DNA of 41,031 nt from an uncultured Clostridia bacterium (GCA_937901145.1 CALCHE010000118.1:1-41031); one strand, 5' to 3'; shown: positions 22,588 to 31,856, numbered from the stretch's first letter. The notes: a model not told the origin generated them from the letters alone. A program made the numbers and translations.

Positions 22588-23850
22588 TTATATATTCTCG
22601 AGAAGTACCTTCTCTCCCCCGTTCTTCCGGGAGATTTCTGCCGCTACGGCGATATCGTGGCTGATAACAGTAGCATCAATAGTAGTTACATTTTTAAGGT
22701 CGTTTCTTTCTCCGCAGAGAATTTTTATAAAGCCTGAAATGAGTCTTATATCACCCTCGACGTGACCGCTGACCGCAGGACTTCCTGTCCATACAGTACC
22801 TGACCTTCCGCCGAAGATGTTCATTTTCAGCTTCGTGCCGTAGCCGATAAGCTCACCCTTGGTGCCGACGATGTGACATTCACGGAACATTTTCTGTGAA
22901 AATCCGTTAAGGTTAAGAACAGCCTTGGCTCCGTTTTCGAACTGCATCGTAACAAGCTGATGGTCGCAGACATTATTATCGTTAAGGAAAACGCATTTAC
23001 CGTAGTCACCGTATTTAAGGGCATCTACTATGTCCTGCTTGCTGTTTTTCGCTTTTCCGGTAAGGGTACGCTTCATATGCTTTATGAATTTAGCCTTATA
23101 GAACGGATCAGTTATGTAGAATGCTTCCGCATCGTAAGGACAGTTCTTTTTTGCCTTGCATCCGCCCAGACATCTGTCCGTGGCACCCTCAGGTGCATTC
23201 TCCTTACAGAAGTACTTCACATCACCTACGGAGCTAACGGATATACAGGGTGAATCAATGAACCAGGCAATAAGGTCGATGTCGTGACAGCATTTGGCGA
23301 GAATAGAGGGCGTCGATGTGAATTCGTCTCTCCAGTTACCTCTGACGAAGCTGTGTGCGAAATGGAAATAGCCTACATTTTCTGTATGATTAATGGAAAC
23401 AATATCGCCTATTTTGCCACTCTCGATGATTTCCTTAATCTTACTGTAATAGTTAGAATAACGCAGAACGTGGCAGATGATAAGAATTACACCGTTAGCC
23501 TCTGCCATATCACGGAGAAGTCTGTACTCATCCTTTACACCGCTGACAGGCTTTTCTAAAAGAATGTATTTATATCCTGTCTCGATAGCGGCTTTGGTTA
23601 TTTCAAAGTGGCTTGCATCCTGAGTGGAAATTATGAGAGCATCAGAAATCACACCCTTGGAGAAAAATGCATCAGTAGAATTAAACTGCATTTCCTTAGG
23701 GATTTTATACAGAGGTGAGATGTCATCGAGTGCCTGCTGACTGATGTCACAGAGAGCGACTATCTTAGCTTTTTTCGAATGAAAGCCTTTGATAAAACCC
23801 ATATATTCAGTGCCTCGGTTACCGAGACCTATAACAGAAATCGTTTTCAT
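22588..23850 (-). CDS. Gfo/Idh/MocA family oxidoreductase with Cys-rich insert
   Basis: A 420-residue NAD(P)-dependent dehydrogenase. The N-terminal Rossmann fold shows ISVIGLGNRGTEYMG (about 4-18), and the conserved EKPVSG motif (about 98-103) bears the family Lys. Residues about 212-232 contain a group of four Cys (C, CLGGC, C) of unknown purpose, possibly a metal site, seen in a subgroup of the family. The C-terminal beta-sheet domain binds substrate. Members oxidise or reduce sugars, inositols and their glycosides. It starts 30 bases after the GH4 alpha-galactosidase stop and is co-transcribed with it, which suggests work on a sugar released by, or an oxidised intermediate of, alpha-galactoside breakdown. 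AAAGGATG lies about 8-9 bases before the ATG. Confidence 0.85.
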   Translation of the reverse strand: MKTISVIGLGNRGTEYMGFIKGFHSKKAKIVALCDISQQALDDISPLYKIPKEMQFNSTDAFFSKGVISDALIISTQDASHFEITKAAIETGYKYILLEKPVSGVKDEYRLLRDMAEANGVILIICHVLRYSNYYSKIKEIIESGKIGDIVSINHTENVGYFHFAHSFVRGNWRDEFTSTPSILAKCCHDIDLIAWFIDSPCISVSSVGDVKYFCKENAPEGATDRCLGGCKAKKNCPYDAEAFYITDPFYKAKFIKHMKRTLTGKAKNSKQDIVDALKYGDYGKCVFLNDNNVCDHQLVTMQFENGAKAVLNLNGFSQKMFRECHIVGTKGELIGYGTKLKMNIFGGRSGTVWTGSPAVSGHVEGDIRLISGFIKILCGERNDLKNVTTIDATVISHDIAVAAEISRKNGGEKVLLENI

Positions 23851-23880
23851 TTCATCTCATCCTTTCACGGAAGAAAACTA

Positions 23881-25200
23881 TTATTTAAACTCAGGCATCC
23901 AGCCCTTGTGTGCTTCGAGAAGCTCATCAACCATCTTTTTAATGGTATCAATGTCGAGCTCACTGCCTGTATGAGGATCGAGCATAGCAGCCTGATAGAT
24001 ATGCTCCTTTTTACCTGTTACGGCTGCTTCGATAGTAAGAAGCTGAACATTGATATTTGTCATATTCATAGCGGCACACTGTACGGGAAGAGCACCTACG
24101 TGACAGGGATGAACACCGTAAGCATTAACGAGACAGGGAACCTCTACGCAGGCATTTTCGGGAAGGTTTGTGATAAGATGACCTGTGTTAAGAACATTAC
24201 CGCCGATTTCGTAGGGAATACCTGTTACCATAGCTTCCATAATTCTGGATGCATATTCCTCTGAACGCTCGTGCTCTCTTACACCCTTTTCAAGCATTTC
24301 AGCATAATCGATTTTCCACTTTTCGATCTGATTCACACAGCGTCGTGGATATTCGTCGAGAGGAATATTATATCTCTCTATAAGCTCGGGATACTTTGAC
24401 TTTATGTAGAACATATTGTATTCGGCGTTATGCTCACTTGATTCAGTGCAGTAGTAGCCGAAATTTTTGATGTAGTCCATTCTTACCTTGTCATCTGCAT
24501 CGGGCTGTGCCATATAGGCATCCACTCTTGATTTGATTTCAGGATAAAGATCCGCACCGTTTTTATCCTTCAGCTCGAGAAGCCATGCCATATGGTTGAT
24601 ACCTGCTATAAGCTCTTTTCTGCCCTCTAACTTATCCTCCATACCGAGCTTCTGAAGAAGACCTCTGGAGCAGCCCTGTACGCTGTGACAGAGACCGACA
24701 GTTTTGATAGGAGTATAGCGGAGCATATAGCCTGTAAGCATAGCCATAGGATTAACATAATTAAGGAAGAGTGCGTCGGGACACACCTCTGCCATATCGT
24801 CAGCGAAGTCTTTAAGCACGGGAATGGTGCGAAGAGTACGCATAATACCGCCGATACCGAGTGTGTCAGCTATAGTCTGACGAAGTCCGTATTTTTTGGG
24901 AACCTCGAAATCAATGATGGTACAGGGATCATAGAGACCTACCTGAATAGCATTTACTACAAAGTTTGCTCCTCTGAGAGCATCCTTACGGTTTTTCACG
25001 CCTACATAGCACTCGATTTTACCGTAACCGCCTTTAGCTTTTCTCATAGCCTCGAGAATAACGCGGCTCTCCTCTAATCTCTCACCGTCAATGTCATAAA
25101 GTGCAAAAACGCTGTCACGCAGAGCCTCACTGCACATACAGTCACCGATAACGTTTCGTGCAAAAATAGTACTTCCTGCACCAATAAATGTAATTTTCAT
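23881..25200 (-). CDS. melA: GH4 alpha-galactosidase (NAD- and Mn-dependent)
   Basis: A 439-residue cytoplasmic GH4 enzyme, close in features to MelA. GH4 enzymes use NAD to oxidise C3 of the sugar, eliminate the aglycone and reduce the product. The NAD-binding start ITFIGAGSTIF (3-13) and the metal-ligand residues CHS (C171, H172) and NHM (H203) are in place, together with NYVNPMAMLT. The residue set matches alpha-galactosidases or alpha-galacturonidases better than 6-phospho-glycosidases, which have a phosphate-binding motif I do not see. AAGGAAG lies before the ATG. It heads a two-gene operon with an oxidoreductase. Together with the GH27 enzyme this window encodes two unrelated alpha-galactosidases. 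Confidence 0.88.
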   Translation of the reverse strand: MKITFIGAGSTIFARNVIGDCMCSEALRDSVFALYDIDGERLEESRVILEAMRKAKGGYGKIECYVGVKNRKDALRGANFVVNAIQVGLYDPCTIIDFEVPKKYGLRQTIADTLGIGGIMRTLRTIPVLKDFADDMAEVCPDALFLNYVNPMAMLTGYMLRYTPIKTVGLCHSVQGCSRGLLQKLGMEDKLEGRKELIAGINHMAWLLELKDKNGADLYPEIKSRVDAYMAQPDADDKVRMDYIKNFGYYCTESSEHNAEYNMFYIKSKYPELIERYNIPLDEYPRRCVNQIEKWKIDYAEMLEKGVREHERSEEYASRIMEAMVTGIPYEIGGNVLNTGHLITNLPENACVEVPCLVNAYGVHPCHVGALPVQCAAMNMTNINVQLLTIEAAVTGKKEHIYQAAMLDPHTGSELDIDTIKKMVDELLEAHKGWMPEFK

Positions 25201-25234
25201 AATGTTTTCTTCCTTTCGGTTTTTCTTGTTTTTT

Positions 25235-25262
25235 ATTATAGCAGAAAAGTTTTACTTTTCAA
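25235..25262 (-). promoter_or_regulatory. Promoter of the GH4 operon with internal palindrome
   Basis: TTGAAA (25257-25262) and TATAAT (25235-25240) on the minus strand with 16 bases between. The spacer region contains a palindrome (GAAAAG, five bases, CTTTTC) that could be an operator; this part is speculative. Confidence 0.7.
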
Positions 25263-25280
25263 TACATCTCAAGCCAATTT

Positions 25281-26258
25281 TTATTCGAGATTATCATAAG
25301 AGAGTCCTATCTGTTCTCTTATTTCGTCGAGGATTTCCATAACCTCCAGTGTAGCCTTAAGAGGAACCATTTCACTTTCTGTTTTACCCTCACGTATATC
25401 ATGTGCCACCGCATCGAATTCGTCAAGATAGGAATTTATCTTAGGTCCGTCACCCTTGAAGGTTTCCTTACTAAAAAGCCCCTTTTTACAGGTAATACCG
25501 TTCATAGCATGGTAGAAGGGAGCAGTGATTTTACCCTCGTCCCCCTGAATCACCATTTTTTCCAGACCGATAAAATCACTTATAGAAGCGTTTATGTTTA
25601 CCATAAAGCCTCCCGGATAATAAAAATAAATATCCTCTCCGAGGTCAATACCGCCTTTCATTTTTGCCTTTACTGCAATTTTTTCAGGCTTACCCCATAA
25701 TCTGTAAGCATAGGTTATCGGATATATGGTTATATCAAGAAGTGCGCCTGCCGCTCTTTTAGGGTCAGTGTGTCTGCCCTTATAGCCTACAGTTCTGCTG
25801 TGATAGCTGAAGGATGCCCATTTAACCTTGCCTATTTTTCCTTCGTCTAACCATTTTTTTGTCATATTGGCTGACGGTGAAAACCAGGTCCACATCGCCT
25901 CGCAAAGATAAAGCTTCTTTTCCCGGGAAAGATTAATCAGCTCCTCAGTTTCCTTAGCAGTAACCGTAAACGCCTTTTCGCAGAAAACGGGCTTACCGAG
26001 CTCGAGAGACTGCTTAGCATAACGGAAATGAGCATTATGAGGTGTAACAATATAAACTCCCTCTACACCCTCGGCAGTTATAGCCTTTTCAGCTGTGTCA
26101 TAAGCAGTTCCCCCGTGTTTTTCAGCGAAGGCTTTTCCTTTTTCATAATTTCTTGTATACACGGAAACTATTTCGTGTCTGCCGCTTTTATTCAGCTGTG
26201 ACGCTACCGTGTTCGCCAGACTGCCTGCACCGACAAAGCACCATCTGAACTTTTCCAT
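25281..26258 (-). CDS. Gfo/Idh/MocA family oxidoreductase
   Basis: A 325-residue dehydrogenase of a different subgroup from the 420-residue neighbour. It has a Rossmann start (WCFVGAGSLANTVASQL, about 6-22), YIVTPHNAHF, and the catalytic-Lys motif CEKAFTV (about 93-99). The short length and the segment GALLDITIYPITYA resemble sugar or dihydrodiol dehydrogenases. It has its own promoter (26289-26317) and lies upstream of the GH4 gene; no terminator was seen between them, so read-through into GH4 is possible. AAGGAAGG lies about 9-10 bases before the ATG. The substrate is not evident; a sugar freed by the surrounding glycosidases is a reasonable guess. Confidence 0.82.
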   Translation of the reverse strand: MEKFRWCFVGAGSLANTVASQLNKSGRHEIVSVYTRNYEKGKAFAEKHGGTAYDTAEKAITAEGVEGVYIVTPHNAHFRYAKQSLELGKPVFCEKAFTVTAKETEELINLSREKKLYLCEAMWTWFSPSANMTKKWLDEGKIGKVKWASFSYHSRTVGYKGRHTDPKRAAGALLDITIYPITYAYRLWGKPEKIAVKAKMKGGIDLGEDIYFYYPGGFMVNINASISDFIGLEKMVIQGDEGKITAPFYHAMNGITCKKGLFSKETFKGDGPKINSYLDEFDAVAHDIREGKTESEMVPLKATLEVMEILDEIREQIGLSYDNLE

Positions 26259-26288
26259 AAAATCAGCCCTTCCTTATTCAGTGCCTTC

Positions 26289-26317
26289 ATTATGACATAT
26301 ATGAAATAAAAGTTCAA
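26289..26317 (-). promoter_or_regulatory. Promoter of the 325-residue oxidoreductase gene
   Basis: TTGAAC (26312-26317) and CATAAT (26289-26294) on the minus strand with 17 bases between, just after the terminator of the fucose operon. Confidence 0.6.
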
Positions 26318-26330
26318 TATAAAAAGCAAA

Positions 26331-26354
26331 AAACAGCCTCAGATGAAGCTGTTT
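26331..26354 (-). terminator. Terminator of the fucose/GH35 operon
   Basis: AAACAGC (26331-26337) and GCTGTTT (26348-26354) form a 7-bp stem; on the minus strand the right arm runs into TTTTTTGCTTTTT. It is 8 bases after the GH35 stop. Confidence 0.8.
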
Positions 26355-26362
26355 TTCCTGTA

Positions 26363-28129
26363 TTATCCGAGCATAGGCTCTGCCTGAATTTTAACAGAAT
26401 CGGCTTTACAGTTTTCTGTTTCGAAGATAATAATCTCGTTCTCCTCCTTAAGAAGAGAGCCGGGAAGATAGAGTGCCTTCTGAGGTCCGATGGACCAGTA
26501 TCTGCCGAGATTGAAGCCGTTCACGAAAACATAACCCTTCGTAAAGCCCTCCATATTAACGAAGCAGTCCCCTTTTCCCGCTTTGAAATTACCCTTAAGG
26601 AAGACGGGGCCTGTGGCTGTCTTGCTCTCATTGGCGGAAAATTCAAGGTTTTCAAGATTATCGAGAGGTATGCTGTATACATCATAATCCATAAGAACCT
26701 GATTAGCTAAAGTAACCTTTGATATACCCTTGCGGTCATAAAGGTCGAAGCCGTAGTTCACTCTGCCCATAGTATCGACGAGAATACCAAGCTCGCTTTC
26801 ACCGTTAACACCCTTGATGAAGAGCTGTTTTTTCAGCTTAAGCTTGGTTAAGAACGATTTTTCCTTCATTCGGTCGATGGTAGCGATTTTCTTTCCGTCG
26901 AAATAAACCTGGGCGTAATCATGGACATCCTCTATACCGAGGAAGCCTGCATCATACTTGCCCTTGATTTTGGTTTTATAGTAAATAAGGCCGTAATTCT
27001 GACCGTATGCCTCCATATTTCTCGGAAGAGCTGATTCGTTCTTTACGGAAATACGGTCAAGATTTCCGAAAAGGTCTGCCTTTTCCGTGAGCTTTACCTG
27101 ACCGATACTCTGCATAGTCGGTGAAGGAGGAAGCTCGTCCATAGCAAGTCCCTGCTTTTCACAGAGAAGCTTTCTGATTTTATGGTATGTCTCCGTATAG
27201 TCACCCCACTCGGTCAGCGGTGCACAGTAGTCATAGCTTGTGACTGTGGGCTGATATTTTCCTCTGTGGTTAGCACCTGCATTAAAGCCGAAGTTAGTAC
27301 CGCCGTGGAACATATACATATTGAAGGAGGCATCCTGCTTAAGGAATTCCTCGATTTCCTTTAAGGTACTGTCAGCACCTCTCGTATGATGCTTTTCGCC
27401 CCAGTGATCAAACCATCCGCACCAGAATTCCATACACATTTTCGGCACCTTGCCGAAGGGTTCGAGAGCACCGAAGGCCGTGGCCGTACGTGAACCGAAA
27501 TTCAGAGTGGGAAGAACACCCTCTATAGTACCGCCCGAAAGCATATTACACCAGGTGCCGTCCGAGGTAAATTTAAGCACATCTATCCCCAGCTCATCGT
27601 ACATTTTTTCCAGAGCTTTGAGATACTTTTTATCATTTGCATAGCTTCCGTATTCGTTCTCGATCTGCATAGCGATGATGTTACCGCCGTTAGTTATCAG
27701 CTGAGGAACGAGAAGAGAAAAGAGCTTTTCGAAATAATCTCTGACGTGCTTTAAATAAAGCTCACTGTTACAGCGAAGCTCAATGTTTTTATCAGCTAAA
27801 AGCCAGGCAGGAAAACCGCCGAATTCCCACTCAGCGCAGATGTAGGGGCCGGGTCTTACGATGGCATAAAGTCCGAGTTCCTGTGCTGTTTTAAGGAATT
27901 TCACGATGTCGAGCATACCGCTGAAATCATATTCACCCTTTTTCGGCTCATGAAGATTCCAGCACACATAAGTTTCGACTGTATTGAAGCCTGCTTTTTT
28001 CAGTTTGAGAAGTCTGTCCTCCCAATATTCGGGAAGAGTTCGGAAATAGTGCATAGCACCCGAATATATATTGAAGGGCTCACCGTTAAGAACAAAACGG
28101 TCATCCTTCACACCGAAAGTATTTGCCAT
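26363..28129 (-). CDS. GH35 beta-galactosidase
   Basis: A 588-residue retaining beta-galactosidase. It carries the family start (FVLNGEPFNIYSGAMHYFR), GPYICAEWEFGGFPAWL (about 94-110), the acid/base Glu in QIENEYGSY (about E159) and the likely nucleophile in MCMEFWCGWFDHWG (about E234). Beta-sandwich domains follow (GFNLGRYWSIGPQKALYLPG near the C-terminus, a usual GH35 end). There is no signal peptide, so it acts in the cytoplasm on imported oligosaccharides. AAAGGAG lies about 7 bases before the ATG. It is the last gene of the fucose operon, separated from fucI by 64 bases that hold a hairpin able to pair with this ribosome site. Confidence 0.93.
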   Translation of the reverse strand: MANTFGVKDDRFVLNGEPFNIYSGAMHYFRTLPEYWEDRLLKLKKAGFNTVETYVCWNLHEPKKGEYDFSGMLDIVKFLKTAQELGLYAIVRPGPYICAEWEFGGFPAWLLADKNIELRCNSELYLKHVRDYFEKLFSLLVPQLITNGGNIIAMQIENEYGSYANDKKYLKALEKMYDELGIDVLKFTSDGTWCNMLSGGTIEGVLPTLNFGSRTATAFGALEPFGKVPKMCMEFWCGWFDHWGEKHHTRGADSTLKEIEEFLKQDASFNMYMFHGGTNFGFNAGANHRGKYQPTVTSYDYCAPLTEWGDYTETYHKIRKLLCEKQGLAMDELPPSPTMQSIGQVKLTEKADLFGNLDRISVKNESALPRNMEAYGQNYGLIYYKTKIKGKYDAGFLGIEDVHDYAQVYFDGKKIATIDRMKEKSFLTKLKLKKQLFIKGVNGESELGILVDTMGRVNYGFDLYDRKGISKVTLANQVLMDYDVYSIPLDNLENLEFSANESKTATGPVFLKGNFKAGKGDCFVNMEGFTKGYVFVNGFNLGRYWSIGPQKALYLPGSLLKEENEIIIFETENCKADSVKIQAEPMLG

Positions 28130-28153
28130 ATTCTTTCTCCTTTAATAAGGTTA

Positions 28154-28186
28154 TCTCCTATATCCCCGTAAAGGAGGTATAGGAGA
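28154..28186 (-). promoter_or_regulatory. Intercistronic hairpin with anti-Shine-Dalgarno sequence
   Basis: A 9-bp perfect stem (28154-28162 with 28178-28186) extended by inner pairs lies between fucI and GH35, without a T-run. On the mRNA its inner strand reads CTCCTTTA (28169-28176), an exact 8-base complement of TAAAGGAG (28137-28144), the GH35 ribosome site. The segment can therefore pair with itself or mask the GH35 start. Confidence 0.5.
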
Positions 28187-28193
28187 GTTATTT

Positions 28194-29978
28194 TTAGCCG
28201 TAAATGGGTCCGTATTTTTCGCAGGCCTTGTAGTCAGCGCTCTGGCTGTCTTCGGTGCCGAAGGCTGCCCATGAGTGAGGACGGAAGATTCTGTCTTCGG
28301 AAACATTGTGCATATTTACGGGGATACGGAGCATAGAAGCAAGAGTGATAAGGTCATCACCCACGTGACCGTAAACGGTTACACCGTGGTTAGCACCCCA
28401 GTTAGCCATTACGGAATATACATCCTTGAATGCGCCCTTACCTGTAAGAATGGGAGCGAACCAGGTAGTAGGCCAGGTGCGGTCAGTTCTTACGTCGATG
28501 GTGGTATGTGCATTATCGGGAAGGTCGGCTGTGTAGCCTTCTGCTATCTGCATAACGGGGCCGATGCCCTCGATGATGTTAACGCGGAGCATTGTAACAG
28601 GCATTTCTGCTCTGCAGCGGAAATGGCTTGAGAATCCGCCACCTCTGAAATATTCATAGTTAGCTCTGCACCAGTCGGTAGCTTCGAGACAGGCCTTCAT
28701 ATCCTCTTCTGTCATTTCCCAGAAGGGCTTCATACAGCCTTCGCCCTGAGCATTCTTAGCTGCACCGCTGCCGTCGAGAGCAGTAGCACCTGAATTGATG
28801 AGGTGAATAAAGCCGTCCTTTGCTTTACCTTCGGGCTTATAGCCTGTAACTCTTTCACAGGCCTCGGGTGACCAATAGGTACGTACATCGTGGAAGCAGG
28901 GTGCACTGCCTGTTACGAGAGTACCGAGCATCATAGCTACGCCGTTAAGAGTGTCGTTCTCTGTAGCGAAGGGTGTGGGAGCCTTAGGACCGTTCCAGTC
29001 GAAGGTGGAAGCCATAATAGCTTCGGTGAAGTCAGCATTGGGAAGCCAGTCTGTCCAGTTTCTCTGTCCCTGGAAGCCGCCTGCAACTGCATTTTTACCG
29101 AGAGCCTCCTCGTGCCAGCCGAGATCGTCAAGCTTTTTGTTACCGTAGAGAATATCTCTGACGATGATGGAGAATTTAGCGATGAATTCCCAGTCCTTAT
29201 CAGCGGGAACTACCTTTGATTTTCTGATGATTTCGGGAAGATTCTTACCGGCGTTTACGTCAAAGCCTTCCTTACAGTTAGCCTTGATCCAGGCAAGTGC
29301 CTTTTCGTATTCGTCCTTATCGTAAATTTCGAGAGTGATTCTTCTGATAATGTCACTCATATCAACCCATTCAGCACGGATGCCAAAGTATTTCTGGAAC
29401 ATGGAAGCGTCACAGTAGCTGCCTGCGATACCCATGGAAATGCCGCCAAGGTTTACATAAGCTTTGTTCTTCATCCAGCCTACTGCCACAGCGCCTTTTG
29501 CGAAGGAAAGGATTTTCTTAGCCACATCCTCGGGAATGGTCTTGTCGTCCATATCCTGTACGTTTTTACCGTAGATGGAGAATGCGGGAAGGCCCTTCTG
29601 TGCGTAAGCAGCCATAACTGCGGCAAGATAAACCGCACCGGGTCTCTCTGTACCGTTGAAGCCCCATACAGCCTTAATGGTGTTGGGATTCATATCAAAG
29701 GTCTCTGAGCCGTAGCACCAGCAGGGAGTAACGCTGAGAGTAGCCACTACATTTTCCTTAGAAAACTGCTCTTCGCATTTAGCTGCCTCTGCACCGCCGC
29801 CGATGGTAGTATCGGAAATAACACACTGAACGGGAGTACCGTCGGGATACTTAAGAGTTTCGCTGATGAGCTTTGCAGCTGCTTCAGCCATACCCATAGT
29901 CTGTGCCTCGAGGCTTTCTCTTACTCCGCCCCAGCGTCCGTCAATAACAGGTCTTATACCAATTTTGGGATATAACAT
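28194..29978 (-). CDS. fucI: L-fucose isomerase
   Basis: Converts L-fucose to L-fuculose, using Mn2+. The 594-residue length is that of FucI. The start PKIGIRPVIDGRWGGVRE, the SVTPCWCYGSETFDM segment, GFNGTERPGAVYLAA and the late region VYGHVGDDLITLASMLRIPVNMHN are typical of the family; the metal-binding Glu/Asp/His positions lie in conserved context. AAAGGAG lies about 9 bases before the ATG. It is the fourth gene of the operon fucA-fucU-kinase-fucI-GH35 and starts 20 bases after the kinase stop. L-arabinose isomerase is excluded by length and motifs. Confidence 0.95.
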   Translation of the reverse strand: MLYPKIGIRPVIDGRWGGVRESLEAQTMGMAEAAAKLISETLKYPDGTPVQCVISDTTIGGGAEAAKCEEQFSKENVVATLSVTPCWCYGSETFDMNPNTIKAVWGFNGTERPGAVYLAAVMAAYAQKGLPAFSIYGKNVQDMDDKTIPEDVAKKILSFAKGAVAVGWMKNKAYVNLGGISMGIAGSYCDASMFQKYFGIRAEWVDMSDIIRRITLEIYDKDEYEKALAWIKANCKEGFDVNAGKNLPEIIRKSKVVPADKDWEFIAKFSIIVRDILYGNKKLDDLGWHEEALGKNAVAGGFQGQRNWTDWLPNADFTEAIMASTFDWNGPKAPTPFATENDTLNGVAMMLGTLVTGSAPCFHDVRTYWSPEACERVTGYKPEGKAKDGFIHLINSGATALDGSGAAKNAQGEGCMKPFWEMTEEDMKACLEATDWCRANYEYFRGGGFSSHFRCRAEMPVTMLRVNIIEGIGPVMQIAEGYTADLPDNAHTTIDVRTDRTWPTTWFAPILTGKGAFKDVYSVMANWGANHGVTVYGHVGDDLITLASMLRIPVNMHNVSEDRIFRPHSWAAFGTEDSQSADYKACEKYGPIYG

Positions 29979-29998
29979 AATAATTTTCTCCTTTATGT

Positions 29999-31411
29999 TT
30001 ATTTTTTAATAATTTTACAGAATCTGATGAAGGCTTCATCCCAGTCGGATGTGTGCTCTTCTTCGTATTTTTTTACCTTTTCAGTTTCAGCGATAATTTC
30101 TCTGCCCTTTTCGATGCTGTCGATTTCACCCAGAGCGATAAGCTGAAGAACTATATTGCCCAAGGCTGTAGCTTCGATAGGACCTGCGATCACGGGAATA
30201 CCGAGACTCTGTGCAGAAAGCTCACAGAGGAAGCCGTCCTTCGTACCGCCACCCATAAGATGAAGCACATCGAATTTTTTACCTGTGCACTCGGTAATCT
30301 GCTCGAGAGCAAGTCTGTATTTGAGAGCGAGACTTTCATAAATGCATCTGACCAGCTGACCGATGGTTTCGGGAACAGGCTGACCTGTGCTTTTACAGTA
30401 GGCTCTTATCTTATCGGGAAGGTTACCGTGAGCGGAAAGCTCAGGAGCATCAGGATCGATAAATGAGCGGAACTTTTCACTTTCACGGGCGAACATTTCA
30501 AGCTCATTGTAGGAATATTTACGGTCGGTTTTCGCAAGATCTCGTCTGGTTTCCTGTATAAGCCACAGACCGCTGATATTTTTAAGGAAATTGATTTTTC
30601 CGTTTGCACCCACTTCATTTGAAAGCTCGAGAGCATTACTCTGTGCTGTCATAACAGGTGCATCAAGCTCACAGCCGATAAGTGACCAGGTACCGCAGGA
30701 AAGGAAGGCAGCGTTTTCACTCTTTGTCGGCATAGCGGCAACTGCACACTGTGTGTCGTGACCTGCCACACTGACAACAGGAATCCCCTTATACTCACCG
30801 TTTACCTTGGCACTCGGTGTTATTTCAGGGAAAAGCTCCTTACTGATACCGAAGCACTCTGTAACCTTGTCGCTCCACTGTTTAGACAGAGGATTCAGCA
30901 TCTGCGAGGTAGAAGCGATAGTGGTTTCACATACCTTTTTACCTGTAAGCAGATAAGAGAAAAGGTCAGGCATAAACAGAAGCTTGTCTGCTTTATCCTT
31001 ATTATCATCGGAAATAAGCTGAAAAAGAGTATTGATATTCATTATCTGATTACCCGTTTCAGCATAAATTTCCTCAGCACTCATAAGAGAAAAGGCCTTT
31101 TCAAGTGCATCCTTGGTTCTTTCGTCACGGTAATGGAATGGCTCGTGAATAATTTTTCCTTCCTTATCCAAAAGAGCATAATCTACACCCCATGTATCAA
31201 AGGCTATGGAGTCAATGTCCCCTGCCTTTTCTATAGCGGCTTTAACCTCACCGATAATCATATCTATATCGTGACAGACGTGTCCGTCGACTTCCTTGGG
31301 GATATTTTCGAAGCGGTGGATTTCCTCATATTTTATCTCTTTACCGTCAAAGACTGCTTTAATGGCTCTGCCTGTGGAAGCACCGAAGTCAAAGGCTAAA
31401 ACTGTTTTCAT
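29999..31411 (-). CDS. FGGY kinase, L-fuculokinase role (rhamnulokinase-like sequence)
   Basis: Phosphorylates L-fuculose in this context. The 470-residue FGGY-family protein starts FDFGASTGRAI (about 6-16) and has FDTWGVDYALLD (about 70-81), SVAGHDTQCAV (about 213-223), a Gly-rich FLSCGTWSLIG and LMGGGTKDGFLCEL, motifs that resemble RhaB rather than enterobacterial FucK. Gene order (fucA, fucU, this gene, fucI) makes fuculose the likely substrate; use of a RhaB-like kinase in fucose operons is known in gut Firmicutes. The start codon overlaps the fucU stop by four bases (ATGA), so the two are translationally coupled. No rhamnose isomerase is in the window. Confidence 0.87.
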   Translation of the reverse strand: MKTVLAFDFGASTGRAIKAVFDGKEIKYEEIHRFENIPKEVDGHVCHDIDMIIGEVKAAIEKAGDIDSIAFDTWGVDYALLDKEGKIIHEPFHYRDERTKDALEKAFSLMSAEEIYAETGNQIMNINTLFQLISDDNKDKADKLLFMPDLFSYLLTGKKVCETTIASTSQMLNPLSKQWSDKVTECFGISKELFPEITPSAKVNGEYKGIPVVSVAGHDTQCAVAAMPTKSENAAFLSCGTWSLIGCELDAPVMTAQSNALELSNEVGANGKINFLKNISGLWLIQETRRDLAKTDRKYSYNELEMFARESEKFRSFIDPDAPELSAHGNLPDKIRAYCKSTGQPVPETIGQLVRCIYESLALKYRLALEQITECTGKKFDVLHLMGGGTKDGFLCELSAQSLGIPVIAGPIEATALGNIVLQLIALGEIDSIEKGREIIAETEKVKKYEEEHTSDWDEAFIRFCKIIKK

Positions 31412-31845
31412 TTCACCACACCCTTTTTCAGAAGAATGTTGGCATAAATAGCCTTTTCACCTGTGGCGATGATAAGATAAGCACCCTTGGCTCTTTCGTA
31501 AAAAGCGAAGCGTTCAGTATAATCAACAGCGTGGTGGTCGGGCTCGTGCTTTGTGAGGATTTCCTCATAGGTACCCCATATTTCAGGTGTACCGCAGGTG
31601 TCTCCCTTGACAACCTCCATTAGTGCGACAGGCTTTTCAGTATATGTATCGAGAGGGATGAGATTAAGAACTGCATCCAGGATTTCAGGTACACCGTGTC
31701 CGTCAGCACGGATGACAATAGCATCCTTACCTACACTGTGACAGGGAAAGTTACCGTCAGCGATAACGAGCTCATCTCCGTGACCCATCTCAGCAAGTGC
31801 TTTGAGAAGCTCGGGAGAAATCAGGGGTGATATTCCTTTAAGCAT
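31408..31845 (-). CDS. fucU: L-fucose mutarotase
   Basis: A 145-residue RbsD/FucU-family protein that interconverts the alpha and beta anomers of L-fucose. It has LLKALAEMGHGDELVIADGN (H22, D30 in the expected catalytic block), ADGHGVPEILDAVLNLIPLD and a C-terminal FAFYERAKGAYLIIATGE near the active site. Length fits FucU. AGAGGTG lies about 5-6 bases before the ATG. It starts 11 bases after the fucA stop and overlaps the kinase start by four bases. Confidence 0.93.
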   Translation of the reverse strand: MLKGISPLISPELLKALAEMGHGDELVIADGNFPCHSVGKDAIVIRADGHGVPEILDAVLNLIPLDTYTEKPVALMEVVKGDTCGTPEIWGTYEEILTKHEPDHHAVDYTERFAFYERAKGAYLIIATGEKAIYANILLKKGVVK

Positions 31846-31856
31846 ACTGTCACCTC

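Noticed and set aside
29999..31411. Rhamnose operon instead of fucose operon
   Set aside because: The kinase looks like RhaB, but FucI, FucU and a fuculose-phosphate aldolase are clear and no rhamnose isomerase is present.
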